From: Alteromonas abrolhosensis
Lineage (GTDB): Bacteria > Pseudomonadota > Gammaproteobacteria > Enterobacterales > Alteromonadaceae
Direction: 5' to 3'
DNA length: 64,000 nucleotides
NCBI RefSeq assembly: GCF_001953635.1
Contig: NZ_MEJH01000005.1
Location: 1 to 64,000 of the forward strand
The notes beneath the pieces are model-generated. The model searched no databases and had not been told where the DNA came from. It worked only from the letters and a program-made list of their open reading frames with translations. Position numbers and translations under genes: made by a program. Of the stretch, positions 17,599-25,601 are shown one piece after another. Numbering within the stretch: the first letter of the stretch is position 1; each line of letters starts with the position of its first letter.

Positions 17599-17629
17599 AA
17601 GAGAGTAGGGATGTGCTCTCTTTTTTTTA
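17599..17629 (+). terminator. Terminator of the polyol permease-dehydrogenase unit
   Basis: AGAGAG (17600-17605) pairs with CTCTCT (17616-17621), followed by a run of T. Confidence 0.7.
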
Positions 17630-17654
17630 GTAGTTCAAAATTATTGGGTACCAC

Positions 17655-17742
17655 AAAAGAAAAAAGCGACCCGAGGGTCGCTTTCTAAAGTGCAGATTTC
17701 TCTGCAACCATGTTGAACTGATTCACATGGTGTGAAATTGTC
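17655..17742 (-). promoter_or_regulatory. Structured 3' UTR of paralogue 3 (anti-start element) with terminator
   Basis: On the minus strand, TTCACA (17731-17736 on plus), ACCATGTGAA (17722-17731) and TTCAACATGGTT (17706-17717) come first. Then the stem GCAGA-GAAA-TCTGC with a GNRA-type loop (17692-17705), then a terminator AAAGCGACCC-TC-GGGTCGCTTT with a T/A-rich tail (17655-17684). TTCAACATGGTT is exactly complementary to the gene's start region at 18128-18139. This copy is 6 kb from paralogues 1 and 2, yet keeps the same order of elements. Confidence 0.65.
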
Positions 17743-18135
17743 TTATAGACGGTCGTTGATTACCGCAGCAATAGGGTTGTCTTGTAAACCGTTTTCCGCA
17801 ACCCAAGCTTGAAGTGTTTTACCGTCAGCTTCTGGTGCTTCTAAATCGCTCTTAGGCATTTTCTTTACAAGCAATTCGCCAGCTTCCACAGCATTATTAA
17901 GTAACGCTGTACGAATTAGGCTGTTGCCGCTACAGCTGATACCAGCATAGTAGTCTTTTAGTTTCATGCGATAGTCAGATTCAACTGAACGCATTTTCTT
18001 ACGTAGTTCGCCTTTATCGTCTGCTTGAACGATAGTGCAAATATTCGCTAGTGCTTCGTTAACATCAGCCTGTGCTACGCCCGACACACCTAATGTCGCT
18101 GCAATAACAAGAGAAGTTTTAACAATTTTCAACAT
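17743..18135 (-). CDS. Small secreted protein, DUF3718-like, paralogue 3
   Basis: This 130-residue third member of the family has a signal peptide starting MLKIVKTSLVIAATLGVSG with cleavage probably after AQA. The mature part keeps NEALANICTIVQADDKGELRKKMR, the second cysteine in ISCSGNSLIRTAL, and LQAWVAENGLQ. It is more diverged than the tandem pair but aligns end to end. The leader has CGAACAAACGAACAAAC and ends GGAATTAACC before ATG. It has its own terminator and probably its own promoter. The family-wide leader and 3' UTR suggest shared control. The function is unknown. Confidence 0.85.
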   Translation of the reverse strand: MLKIVKTSLVIAATLGVSGVAQADVNEALANICTIVQADDKGELRKKMRSVESDYRMKLKDYYAGISCSGNSLIRTALLNNAVEAGELLVKKMPKSDLEAPEADGKTLQAWVAENGLQDNPIAAVINDRL

Positions 18136-18262
18136 GGTTAATTCCTCAAGTATTTGTGAGTTTGTTTGTTCGTTTGTTCGAGTGGATTAAACGACAAAAT
18201 GCGGAGCTTGAAAACGTTCTAAGCGATACTTAGGTATGCAGTTTCATAACCAACAACAGGGC

Positions 18263-18288
18263 AAAAAAAAGCGCTCTTAAAGAGCGCT
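18263..18288 (-). terminator. Terminator of the LysR regulator gene
   Basis: On the minus strand AGCGCTCTT pairs with AAGAGCGCT and is followed by eight T. It begins about 17 bases after the LysR stop codon. Confidence 0.8.
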
Positions 18289-18304
18289 ATAGAGGAAAGC
18301 ATTG

Positions 18305-19207
18305 CTAATGAGATTTGTAATTACTGGCCACTTCCATGATTTGCTCGCGCATCCACATATGAGCGTGGTCGTGGTCAGCACTAACGTGCCAGTAAAGAAA
18401 ATATTCTACTGGTGGTAGGTCAAAAGGCACTTCATAAAGAGCAAGGTCGTAATGCTTTGCTAGGTGATACGGCAAGCAAGCGATGAGGTCAGTTTTAACT
18501 ATCGTACTTGGCACGGTTAAAAAATGTTGCCCTCGCATCACTTCTTTGCGTCTTTTACCAATTTTATCCAACGCAATTTCTATTGGTCCTACGCCCGATT
18601 TTCGTTGTGACACATTGATATGTCCTAGTCGAAGGAAAGTGTCTAAATCAAGGCCGTTTTTTAGTGCAGGATGATTTTTTCTTGCTAGCACGACTAACCT
18701 GTCTTGTGCGATTTTTTCTTTACATAGGTGAGGATCGGTAAATGTTGATGCGTCTGAATAAAAGTCCAGTGCCCCTGAAGCCATCGCTGAAACCACTTGG
18801 CTTCTTGGGATCTCGTAGTTAGTAAGTCCGATGTTTGGCGCAAGATTCTGCAGACGTGAAATTAACCGAGGCATAATACTTACCTCTAGCAAATCCCTAC
18901 TAGCAAAATTAAACGATTTTTCAGCAGTTAGCGGATCAAATGTATGGCTTTCTTGAACACTTTTACGCAATAGAGCCAAGGCTTGACGAGCAGGAACAAT
19001 AATATTTTGGGCAACGGGAGTAGGTGTCATACTGTGGCCAGTTCGAACAAACAAAGGGTCGTTTAGCATTTCCCTAAGCCTTGCTAATGAGTTACTCACC
19101 GCAGGTTGGGTGATGCATAAGACATCGGCTGCCTTGGTTAAGCTTCCTGCCGTATAAATGGCGTCGAATACTGCAAAAAGGTTCAAATCGATTCTATTGA
19201 GATTCAT
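18305..19207 (-). CDS. LysR-family transcriptional regulator
   Basis: From ATG 19207 (MNLNRIDLNLFAVF) the protein has 300 residues, the normal LTTR length. The N-terminal winged HTH is clear (GSLTKAADVLCITQPAVSNSLARLREMLNDPLFVRTG), followed by the periplasmic-binding-like effector domain from about residue 90. AAGGA lies six bases before this ATG, which decides against the upstream in-frame start. It is divergent from the MaoC-like hydratase gene, with palindromes in between, so it probably controls that gene and itself. The effector is not predictable. Confidence 0.92.
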   Translation of the reverse strand: MNLNRIDLNLFAVFDAIYTAGSLTKAADVLCITQPAVSNSLARLREMLNDPLFVRTGHSMTPTPVAQNIIVPARQALALLRKSVQESHTFDPLTAEKSFNFASRDLLEVSIMPRLISRLQNLAPNIGLTNYEIPRSQVVSAMASGALDFYSDASTFTDPHLCKEKIAQDRLVVLARKNHPALKNGLDLDTFLRLGHINVSQRKSGVGPIEIALDKIGKRRKEVMRGQHFLTVPSTIVKTDLIACLPYHLAKHYDLALYEVPFDLPPVEYFLYWHVSADHDHAHMWMREQIMEVASNYKSH

Positions 19208-19269
19208 AACTAATCCTTTAAGAGCGAGTGCCCTGAAAAAAGCCAATAGATGAAGCGGCGCTGGTTTGT

Positions 19270-19315
19270 ATCACAGGGTTTTGAAGATAAGCTGTGATGC
19301 AATGCTACATAGCAT
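19270..19315. promoter_or_regulatory. Palindromes between the LysR and MaoC genes (candidate LysR operator)
   Basis: Two palindromic signals lie in the divergent intergenic region: ATCACAG (19270-19276) and CTGTGAT (19292-19298) separated by 15 bases, and the 14-base palindrome ATGCTACATAGCAT (19302-19315). LysR-type regulators usually bind such sites between themselves and a divergent target. No binding evidence exists here. Confidence 0.4.
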
Positions 19316-19437
19316 CTACGAATAATTTACGTTAGTGTAACAAGAATATTTATAAATACCTATTATTAAAAGTTAATTGAAACATTCAAGCGAATAATAG
19401 TAGTTTTGTCGATAGTAAACGGATATTGGACTCAAAA

Positions 19438-19887
19438 ATGAAAACACTTTTAGACTTAGCAGTAGGAGATACCCTTGAACAGCCTGAGTGGTTAACCGTC
19501 ACACAAGAGATGACTAATCAATTTGCTGACGCTACTGGGGACCATCAGTGGATACACTTGGACGCTGCACGCTGCGAAAGAGAAAGTCCATTTAAAACAA
19601 CAATTGCACACGGTTTTCTCACTGCCAGCCTTATGCCCAAAGCATTTGCTGAAGTCATTGCACCTAATGAGCGAATCGCTTCAATGATCAATTATGGTAT
19701 TGATAAGTTACGTTTTCTTGAACCTGTAAAAAGCAATGATGCTGTGAAATATCAATTCAAGCTGGTTGATGTCTCGGAAAAAGCGCAAGGAAAACTGTTC
19801 AAAGTGGAAGCGAGTTGCCTGTTGAAATCGAGTGGGAACCCTGCACTGGTAGGCAGTTTTCTTATGCTTGCAGTGCTTAAACCTTAA
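19438..19887 (+). CDS. MaoC-like (R)-specific enoyl-CoA hydratase
   Basis: This 149-residue single hot-dog domain protein of the MaoC/NodN type has the hydratase signature FADATGDHQWIHLD (Asp and His of the catalytic pair) and the partner segment TTIAHGFLTASL. It probably hydrates trans-2-enoyl-CoA to the (R)-3-hydroxyacyl-CoA. I use ATG 19438 over the TTG at 19426; TTGGA precedes it by about eight bases. The gene stands alone, divergent from a LysR regulator. Whether it feeds polyhydroxyalkanoate synthesis or fatty acid breakdown cannot be told, since no pha gene is nearby. Confidence 0.88.
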   Translation: MKTLLDLAVGDTLEQPEWLTVTQEMTNQFADATGDHQWIHLDAARCERESPFKTTIAHGFLTASLMPKAFAEVIAPNERIASMINYGIDKLRFLEPVKSNDAVKYQFKLVDVSEKAQGKLFKVEASCLLKSSGNPALVGSFLMLAVLKP

Positions 19888-20037
19888 TTAAAAAGTGCGT
19901 GAGACTAAACACGTTAAAAGCAAATACGCTATTGATGTAAACGTGGCGTGTATCATTTTCCACGAAGTGTATGCATATGACTTACCTTGTGAAAGGTCTC
20001 TTCACCCGCTTCAGAAAATAGTAAGGCGAAAAGATTT

Positions 20038-20074
20038 AAAGCCTGAGTTGCTAGGTTAGCAATCCTCAGGCTTT
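20038..20074 (-). terminator. Hairpin terminator after the entericidin-like gene
   Basis: AAAGCCTGAG and CTCAGGCTTT form a stem enclosing a second one (TTGCTA/TAGCAA). On the minus strand the T-rich tail is weak and interrupted (CTTTAAATCTTTT). Confidence 0.6.
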
Positions 20075-20112
20075 TGCTATTGTGATTTAGTTTAAACTCG
20101 ATAGATGTGGTG

Positions 20113-20277
20113 TTAGTTAGACGCTTCCTCTGCGCCTTCTTCAATCGCTTCTCCTGCGCTTTGAATATCCTTACCCGCACCTTCAACGGTGGCACATCCA
20201 CCTAAAGTGCCGAAACTTGCTGCTAATATAAGTACTAAAAAAGCGTGTTTAAGTGTTTTTGAATTTAACATTTCCAT
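20113..20277 (-). CDS. Entericidin-like small lipoprotein
   Basis: From ATG 20277 the product has 54 residues: a lipoprotein signal ending LGGC (Cys28), then ATVEGAGKDIQSAGEAIEEG. The GAGKDI...AGEAIE pattern is that of the entericidin A/B family, small membrane lipoproteins linked to envelope stress and cell lysis. AGGAG at 20284-20288 lies six bases before this ATG, which selects it among several in-frame ATGs. The gene starts 16 bases after the MscS-type channel gene, so both are probably in one transcript. Co-location with an osmotic channel fits an envelope-stress role but does not prove it. Confidence 0.82.
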   Translation of the reverse strand: MEMLNSKTLKHAFLVLILAASFGTLGGCATVEGAGKDIQSAGEAIEEGAEEASN

Positions 20278-20293
20278 TTGCATCTCCTTAGTT

Positions 20294-21280
20294 TCATTCT
20301 TCTGCGGGGTGCTCAGGGTCATCACCCGCCTTTACATCAGACTGCTTTGTTGATGAATCCGTTTTATCCTTACTCTTACCGTGCTCGTTTTGCTTCTCCA
20401 GCATAGTATTTAATTTATCCCCTCCCTTGGCGTTGAAATCCAATGTTCTGATAGGGAAAGGAATGAGAATATCGTTTTCTTCCAATACAGTTTTAACAGT
20501 ACTGACAGCGTCATGACGAACGCTCATAAATCCGGGGTCTCCCGGGTATCTAATCCAAAACCACAACAGCAGGTTAATACTCGAATCTCCAAACGACTCT
20601 GCATAGACTGCGGTTTCTTCCTTTCTGATAACGTAATCCTTTTCATTCATCGCGTCAGTGATGACCCTAGCGGCTTCCTCTATATCATCTGCATAGGAGA
20701 TACCCACGGGAACTTCTATCCTGCGATAACCCAAATAGGAGTAGTTAGTTAGTATATTCCGAAACAGTATTTTGTTGGGTATAACTTCAAGTTGACCATA
20801 AAAGGTTTCAACCAAAGTGTTTCGAAGGTTAATCTCTTTAACGTTACCGAATACTCCTTCTGCTTCAATAACGTCGCCAATTTCAAAGGGCTTCCTAATA
20901 CCCATGGCTACACCGGCAATGAAGTTTTCTGTCATGTCTTGAAACGCAAAACCAATGGCCAACCCCACAATACCTGCGCCGGCTAATAAAGAGGTAACAG
21001 TTCCCTTAAGGCCAACAAAATCAAGCGCAATGAAAATACCCGCTACTAAAATGATAGATTTGATTATGGAGGTCAGGAGGCTTGCAATTTGTCGCGACTC
21101 AAACGTTCTGCGCATGAGTTTGCCGGCAACATTGCCAATTACTTTTGCGATAATGCCAAATGCAATGGCAATAAAAAATGCAACAACAATGTTAGGAAGT
21201 AGCGTGATACCGCCTTCTATCCACGACTCTAACTTCTCGCTTAAAAGTTTATAAACCTCATCTAACTTTGGAAACTCCAT
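20294..21280 (-). CDS. Small-conductance mechanosensitive channel, MscS family
   Basis: This 328-residue protein has three N-terminal membrane helices (about 25-50, 65-90, 95-125) and a cytoplasmic beta/alpha domain, the MscS layout. The pore helix is evident in SLLAGAGIVGLAIGFAFQD, rich in the Gly/Ala packing pattern, followed by IRKPFEIGDVIE and the beta domain IPNKILF. The C-terminal tail after about residue 290 is charged and low in complexity (KSKDKTDSSTKQSDVK). It releases solutes on hypo-osmotic shock. It appears to head a two-gene unit with the entericidin-like lipoprotein. Confidence 0.92.
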   Translation of the reverse strand: MEFPKLDEVYKLLSEKLESWIEGGITLLPNIVVAFFIAIAFGIIAKVIGNVAGKLMRRTFESRQIASLLTSIIKSIILVAGIFIALDFVGLKGTVTSLLAGAGIVGLAIGFAFQDMTENFIAGVAMGIRKPFEIGDVIEAEGVFGNVKEINLRNTLVETFYGQLEVIPNKILFRNILTNYSYLGYRRIEVPVGISYADDIEEAARVITDAMNEKDYVIRKEETAVYAESFGDSSINLLLWFWIRYPGDPGFMSVRHDAVSTVKTVLEENDILIPFPIRTLDFNAKGGDKLNTMLEKQNEHGKSKDKTDSSTKQSDVKAGDDPEHPAEE

Positions 21281-21701
21281 AGACCTCGTAGCACCTTTAT
21301 ATAAAGTGATGTTGATATTTCAAAAATCATTCCTTCTCATGCTTGCGATTAAGTTGTTGAAATATATGGAGTAAATGCTTTCTCGGCTGAAGGGGGATGC
21401 TAGTAATGGTGAATAAATTACCCACATCGGGAAACATATTCTCATTAGGGTAAATGCGCTTTAACCCACCGGTAGTCGGCTGTTATCCATAAAGATATCT
21501 GGTCAGACCATGTGTAAAATTAATGTAAACATATTATTCACAATAAATTTACAAAGATGGAATTCGAGCATAGTATCAGATTTGTAGGTCAATATTTGTT
21601 CATGGCCTCAAACAATAACAACACGAAATCGAACAGCCTGTCGCTAGCGGAAAGTGTGGGTAGTATGCCGGTAGTGATAAGCCCAGATTTGGAATCACAC
21701 T
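21281..21701. other. Divergent intergenic region, MscS channel and TonB receptor
   Basis: These 421 AT-rich bases should carry promoters for both flanking genes. I find no clear operator, no Fur-like box and no additional gene; a convincing -35/-10 pair could not be singled out. Confidence 0.4.
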
Positions 21702-24407
21702 ATGAAATTTAAAACGCGTAAGACAGCAGTGGCTGCAATGGTCGGTACTGCTTTATTTTGCTCACCTTACATCGCATCAGCCCAAGAAGCTGACGTAGAA
21801 AGTGAGCAAGATGCTAAGAAAGACGTAGAACTCATTTTGGTTACGGGTAGTTTTGTTCGCCGTAGCGAAAACTTCGAATCTCCATCACCACTTGCCGTAG
21901 TAGATAGCGTGGCTATCGACGCGATAGGTGCAAAAAACATTGCGGATATCACGCAAACACTCACCATTAACACCGGCGCCGAAAACAACCCAGATGCTTT
22001 TACTCAAAATGCGACTGCGGGTACGTCGAATATCAACCTCCGTGGTTTGGGCGTAGCGTCAACATTGGTTTTGCTTAACAACAAACGTCAAGTTGTTACT
22101 GCCCAACCCACAAACGAAGGTTTGAACTTCGTTGATACCAGCTCACTTGTCCCTATGATTGCCATCGACCGTATGGAAGTGGTTAAAGACGGTGCCTCTG
22201 CTTTATATGGTTCGGATGCGGTTGCGGGGGTAGTGAACTTTATCACTAAACGCAATTATGACGGTGCAATGGTAAGCCTTGATTATCAAGACGGTGCTCA
22301 TGGCGATAATAAAGAATACATTCTGCAAGGCTTATGGGGTGCGACAGGAGATAACGGAAGTGTTTTAGCGGCTATTAGCTATACCAACCGTTCTCCGCTT
22401 TTCCTAAGTGATAGACGTCTTAGTCGTCCACAAGACGATACCAGTGCGTTAGGAAACCCTGGCTCGTTCTTTTTGAACATTCCTGGAGCAGGTGCACTTC
22501 CTATTATTGACCCATACGGGTGTGAAGAGTTTGGCGGAGCGCCAAGATTACTTGCACCAAGTGGTACAGTGCCTGGATTAGACATTGGTTTCTGTGGCTT
22601 CGATTTTGGTAAGTTCTACTCGTACGTAGCCGATGAAAGTCGTACGAACGCTTATGTGCGCGCAGATTACGAATTCCAAAACGATATAACATGGTCTGCG
22701 GAATTCAGTTTGGCTAGAAACCGCGCTGAACGTGGTGGCGCCCCAAGTTTCCCAATACTTACCTCGCCAATAGTTCCAGATTATCATCCGCAAAACCCGT
22801 TTGGTCAGTCTGTTGCTTTCTTTGGACGAGCTGAAGGTAACGGTTTCCCTGGTGACCCAGCTAATACCGAATCAGATACCTTCCGCTTTAGTACGAGTTT
22901 ACAAGGTGTGACTGATACTGGCTTCTGGGAAGTGAGCTATACACGTGCGGTTAATGACTTCATTTTTAGAGTGCCTGATGTTCTTAACACCGAGTTCCAA
23001 CTAGCGCTATATGGCCTAGGCGGTTCAAACTGTGATCCTATTGCCGGAACGCCTGGAGTAGGGAACTGTGAATTCTTCAACCCATTTGCAACGTCGTATA
23101 CTTCAGCACCAAACTCAGATTACGTAGTGAGTTCATTCACTGGAACTGAAGTTATCGACTCTAAAGCTGACCTAGAAGTATTCGAAGCGTTCACGTCCTT
23201 TGACGTGTTTGAAATGGGCGGTGGCTTTGCTGCTTTAGCGTTGGGTGTTCAGTATCGTGAAAATCAATTAAGCCAAGATTACGATGATCTTGCTAACCAA
23301 GATAGCTTCACATTCGTTATTGGTAACCCAGACATTGATGGTAGCCAAGATGTATGGGCTGCATTTGGTGAACTTGCTCTACCGATAAATGATGAATTAG
23401 ACATTCAGTTAGCTGTTCGTTACGAAGACTACGGCGGTACTATTGGAAGCACGGTTGATCCTAAGCTCGCTATTTCGTGGCGTGCTACGGATGAGTTTTC
23501 ACTGCGTGGTTCTGTATCGACGTCGTTCAGAGCGCCAACTGTGTTCTTAGCGCAAGGTGGTTCAACATCGCTACAACAACTTATTGACCCTGTTCAGGGG
23601 GCCACGGCGTTCGTTGCGGTGCGCACTTCAGGTAACGAAGAGTTAAAGCCAGAAGAATCGACGGCGTATAACATCGGTTTTTCTTATGAACCATTTAGAG
23701 ATCTGTCTATAGAAGTTGATTATTGGAACTTCAAATTTGAAGACCTGATCATTCAGGAGAATGCACAAGCAGTATTGAATGACGACCCAACTAATACAGA
23801 CAGAGTAGTTAGAGCCGGAGATCCAGTAACAGGGCCGGTACTGCAAATTAACAATACTTATGTAAACGCAAGTTCTCTAGAGACGTCAGGTCTTGATTTT
23901 GTGACAAGTTATAAAATAGAGACGGATTTTGGTAACTTCACGCCTACATTGAACGCGACGTACATAACTAAGTACGACTTGACGGACCCTCAAGCAGGGA
24001 ACATTGATGGCGCTGGACGTCGTAACTTTAATAACATTGGTGTGTCTTCACCTGAGTTGCGAGCGAACCTAGGATTAGCGTGGCAAAATGATATTCACGC
24101 TGCGAATATTTTCCTACGCTACATCTCATCTTACGATGATGATCAAAACTGTGCTGACGGCACAGCTAACGTGGCTGGTTGTTCTGGTGGTTTCTATGAG
24201 GTGGATAGTCACCTAACGGTAGACGCTCAATACAATATTGATTTGGGTGGTTTATATGACACTGAACAAAGCTATGTGTTGACGTTAGGTGCAATCAACA
24301 TGTTTGATGAAGATCCTCCACAGCTATTCACTAACAGTGGATTTGACTCAAAGGTTCACGATCCTAGAGGTCGTCAGATCTATGCGCGTTTAGCTATTGA
24401 GTTTTAA
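21702..24407 (+). CDS. TonB-dependent outer-membrane receptor
   Basis: This 901-residue protein has a signal peptide (cleavage after ASA before QEADV), a TonB box near ELILVTGS (about 42-49), a plug domain (about 55-170, with NLRGLG, RMEVVKDGASALYGSDAVAGVVNF), and a large beta barrel ending in IYARLAIEF with a C-terminal Phe. In the Alteromonadales such receptors often take up oligosaccharides, peptides or other large substrates. The class with an RRSENFESPSP-type plug start is not a typical siderophore receptor. No Fur box or substrate-processing gene is adjacent, so the ligand is unknown. It is closed by a strong terminator. Confidence 0.93.
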   Translation: MKFKTRKTAVAAMVGTALFCSPYIASAQEADVESEQDAKKDVELILVTGSFVRRSENFESPSPLAVVDSVAIDAIGAKNIADITQTLTINTGAENNPDAFTQNATAGTSNINLRGLGVASTLVLLNNKRQVVTAQPTNEGLNFVDTSSLVPMIAIDRMEVVKDGASALYGSDAVAGVVNFITKRNYDGAMVSLDYQDGAHGDNKEYILQGLWGATGDNGSVLAAISYTNRSPLFLSDRRLSRPQDDTSALGNPGSFFLNIPGAGALPIIDPYGCEEFGGAPRLLAPSGTVPGLDIGFCGFDFGKFYSYVADESRTNAYVRADYEFQNDITWSAEFSLARNRAERGGAPSFPILTSPIVPDYHPQNPFGQSVAFFGRAEGNGFPGDPANTESDTFRFSTSLQGVTDTGFWEVSYTRAVNDFIFRVPDVLNTEFQLALYGLGGSNCDPIAGTPGVGNCEFFNPFATSYTSAPNSDYVVSSFTGTEVIDSKADLEVFEAFTSFDVFEMGGGFAALALGVQYRENQLSQDYDDLANQDSFTFVIGNPDIDGSQDVWAAFGELALPINDELDIQLAVRYEDYGGTIGSTVDPKLAISWRATDEFSLRGSVSTSFRAPTVFLAQGGSTSLQQLIDPVQGATAFVAVRTSGNEELKPEESTAYNIGFSYEPFRDLSIEVDYWNFKFEDLIIQENAQAVLNDDPTNTDRVVRAGDPVTGPVLQINNTYVNASSLETSGLDFVTSYKIETDFGNFTPTLNATYITKYDLTDPQAGNIDGAGRRNFNNIGVSSPELRANLGLAWQNDIHAANIFLRYISSYDDDQNCADGTANVAGCSGGFYEVDSHLTVDAQYNIDLGGLYDTEQSYVLTLGAINMFDEDPPQLFTNSGFDSKVHDPRGRQIYARLAIEF

Positions 24408-24428
24408 TCATTAATACTAATGAAGTAT

Positions 24429-24457
24429 GGCCGGCCTTTATAAGGCCGGCTTTTTTG
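24429..24457 (+). terminator. Terminator of the TonB receptor gene
   Basis: GCCGGCCTT and AAGGCCGGC flank a short loop and are followed by six T. Confidence 0.9.
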
Positions 24458-24590
24458 TAAACCATAGCCACCACCTTAAGTTTGTATTTTTAGTCACGCC
24501 CACTTCTTTTATTAAACCAGTCATTTAAAGTGTCATATTCAAACCTAAAGATATCGCGTACATCATTATTATTGTTTAAAGGAGAACATA

Positions 24591-24893
24591 ATGGCGACAA
24601 AGCTGTCTGAAAAAGAAATTAATGAAAGTTTGAATGCGCTAAACGCACTAGTTTCAGATGACACTCCATGGGAGCAAAGTGGTGACTGCATCAAAAAGAC
24701 ATTTACATTCAAGAGTTTTATCCGTGCATTCGGGTGGATGTCACAGATTGCGATTTGGGCGGAGAAGCTAAAACATCACCCAGAGTGGTTCAACGTATAT
24801 AACAAAGTAGAGGTTACGCTAACTACTCACGATGCCGGTGGACTGACTGAACTTGATTTTGCGCTTGCTGAAAAAATGGAAAAATTCAAATAG
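24591..24893 (+). CDS. phhB: Pterin-4a-carbinolamine dehydratase
   Basis: This 100-residue cytoplasmic enzyme dehydrates 4a-hydroxytetrahydrobiopterin, recycling the pterin cofactor of phenylalanine hydroxylase. The family pattern is complete: [20 protein letters not shown] with His62/His63, [21 protein letters not shown] with His80/Asp81, then FALAEKME. The start is certain, with AAGGAG seven bases before ATG. No phenylalanine hydroxylase gene is next to it here; it is followed by the initiator tRNA cluster. Confidence 0.93.
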   Translation: MATKLSEKEINESLNALNALVSDDTPWEQSGDCIKKTFTFKSFIRAFGWMSQIAIWAEKLKHHPEWFNVYNKVEVTLTTHDAGGLTELDFALAEKMEKFK

Positions 24894-25011
24894 TTCGAAA
24901 ACTGCGTTAAATAAATGGGACTGAATACCTGTAAATTCGTATTAACTTTGCACAGGTTGGTCAATTAAAGCGCGAACAGTCAGAAAAGTGAAATATTTCG
25001 CATCTTGGCAC

Positions 25012-25039
25012 TTGTGTTGAGAAAGTCCCTATGTATAAT
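25012..25039 (+). promoter_or_regulatory. Promoter of the initiator tRNA cluster
   Basis: TTGTGT (25012-25017), a 16-base spacer and a perfect TATAAT (25034-25039) precede the first tRNA by 56 bases. A GC-rich discriminator (ACGCACC) follows, as is usual for growth-rate-controlled stable RNA promoters. Confidence 0.7.
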
Positions 25040-25095
25040 ACGCACCACGTTGAAGCGAGGCACATATTGAAGCGCTTTCATCGTTAATTTTCTGG

Positions 25096-25172
<77 letters not shown>

Positions 25173-25225
25173 CAGAAAATGACCAGAATTTCAAAGCATT
25201 GCAAAGGCAAGCTTTACCGTACAAG

Positions 25226-25302
<77 letters not shown>

Positions 25303-25353
25303 ATTTAAGACCAGAATTAAAAAGCACTGCATTTGCAAGCTTTACCGTACAGT

Positions 25354-25430
<77 letters not shown>

Positions 25431-25437
25431 CCTTTAA

Positions 25438-25462
25438 AACCCAGCTTTGGCTGGGTTTTTTC
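25438..25462 (+). terminator. Terminator of the tRNA cluster
   Basis: AACCCAGC and GCTGGGTT around a short loop, followed by TTTT. Confidence 0.85.
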
Positions 25463-25601
25463 TTTTCCGACGATATAACACTTGAGCTCTTCCTGATTTA
25501 AACGATAATTTTGAATTAATTACTACACTGTGTATGCGAGTGTGCTAAGTTAACTTCACGCCACCATTGAAAATTAGACTAATAGGTAGTTTGGCCGCGT
25601 T

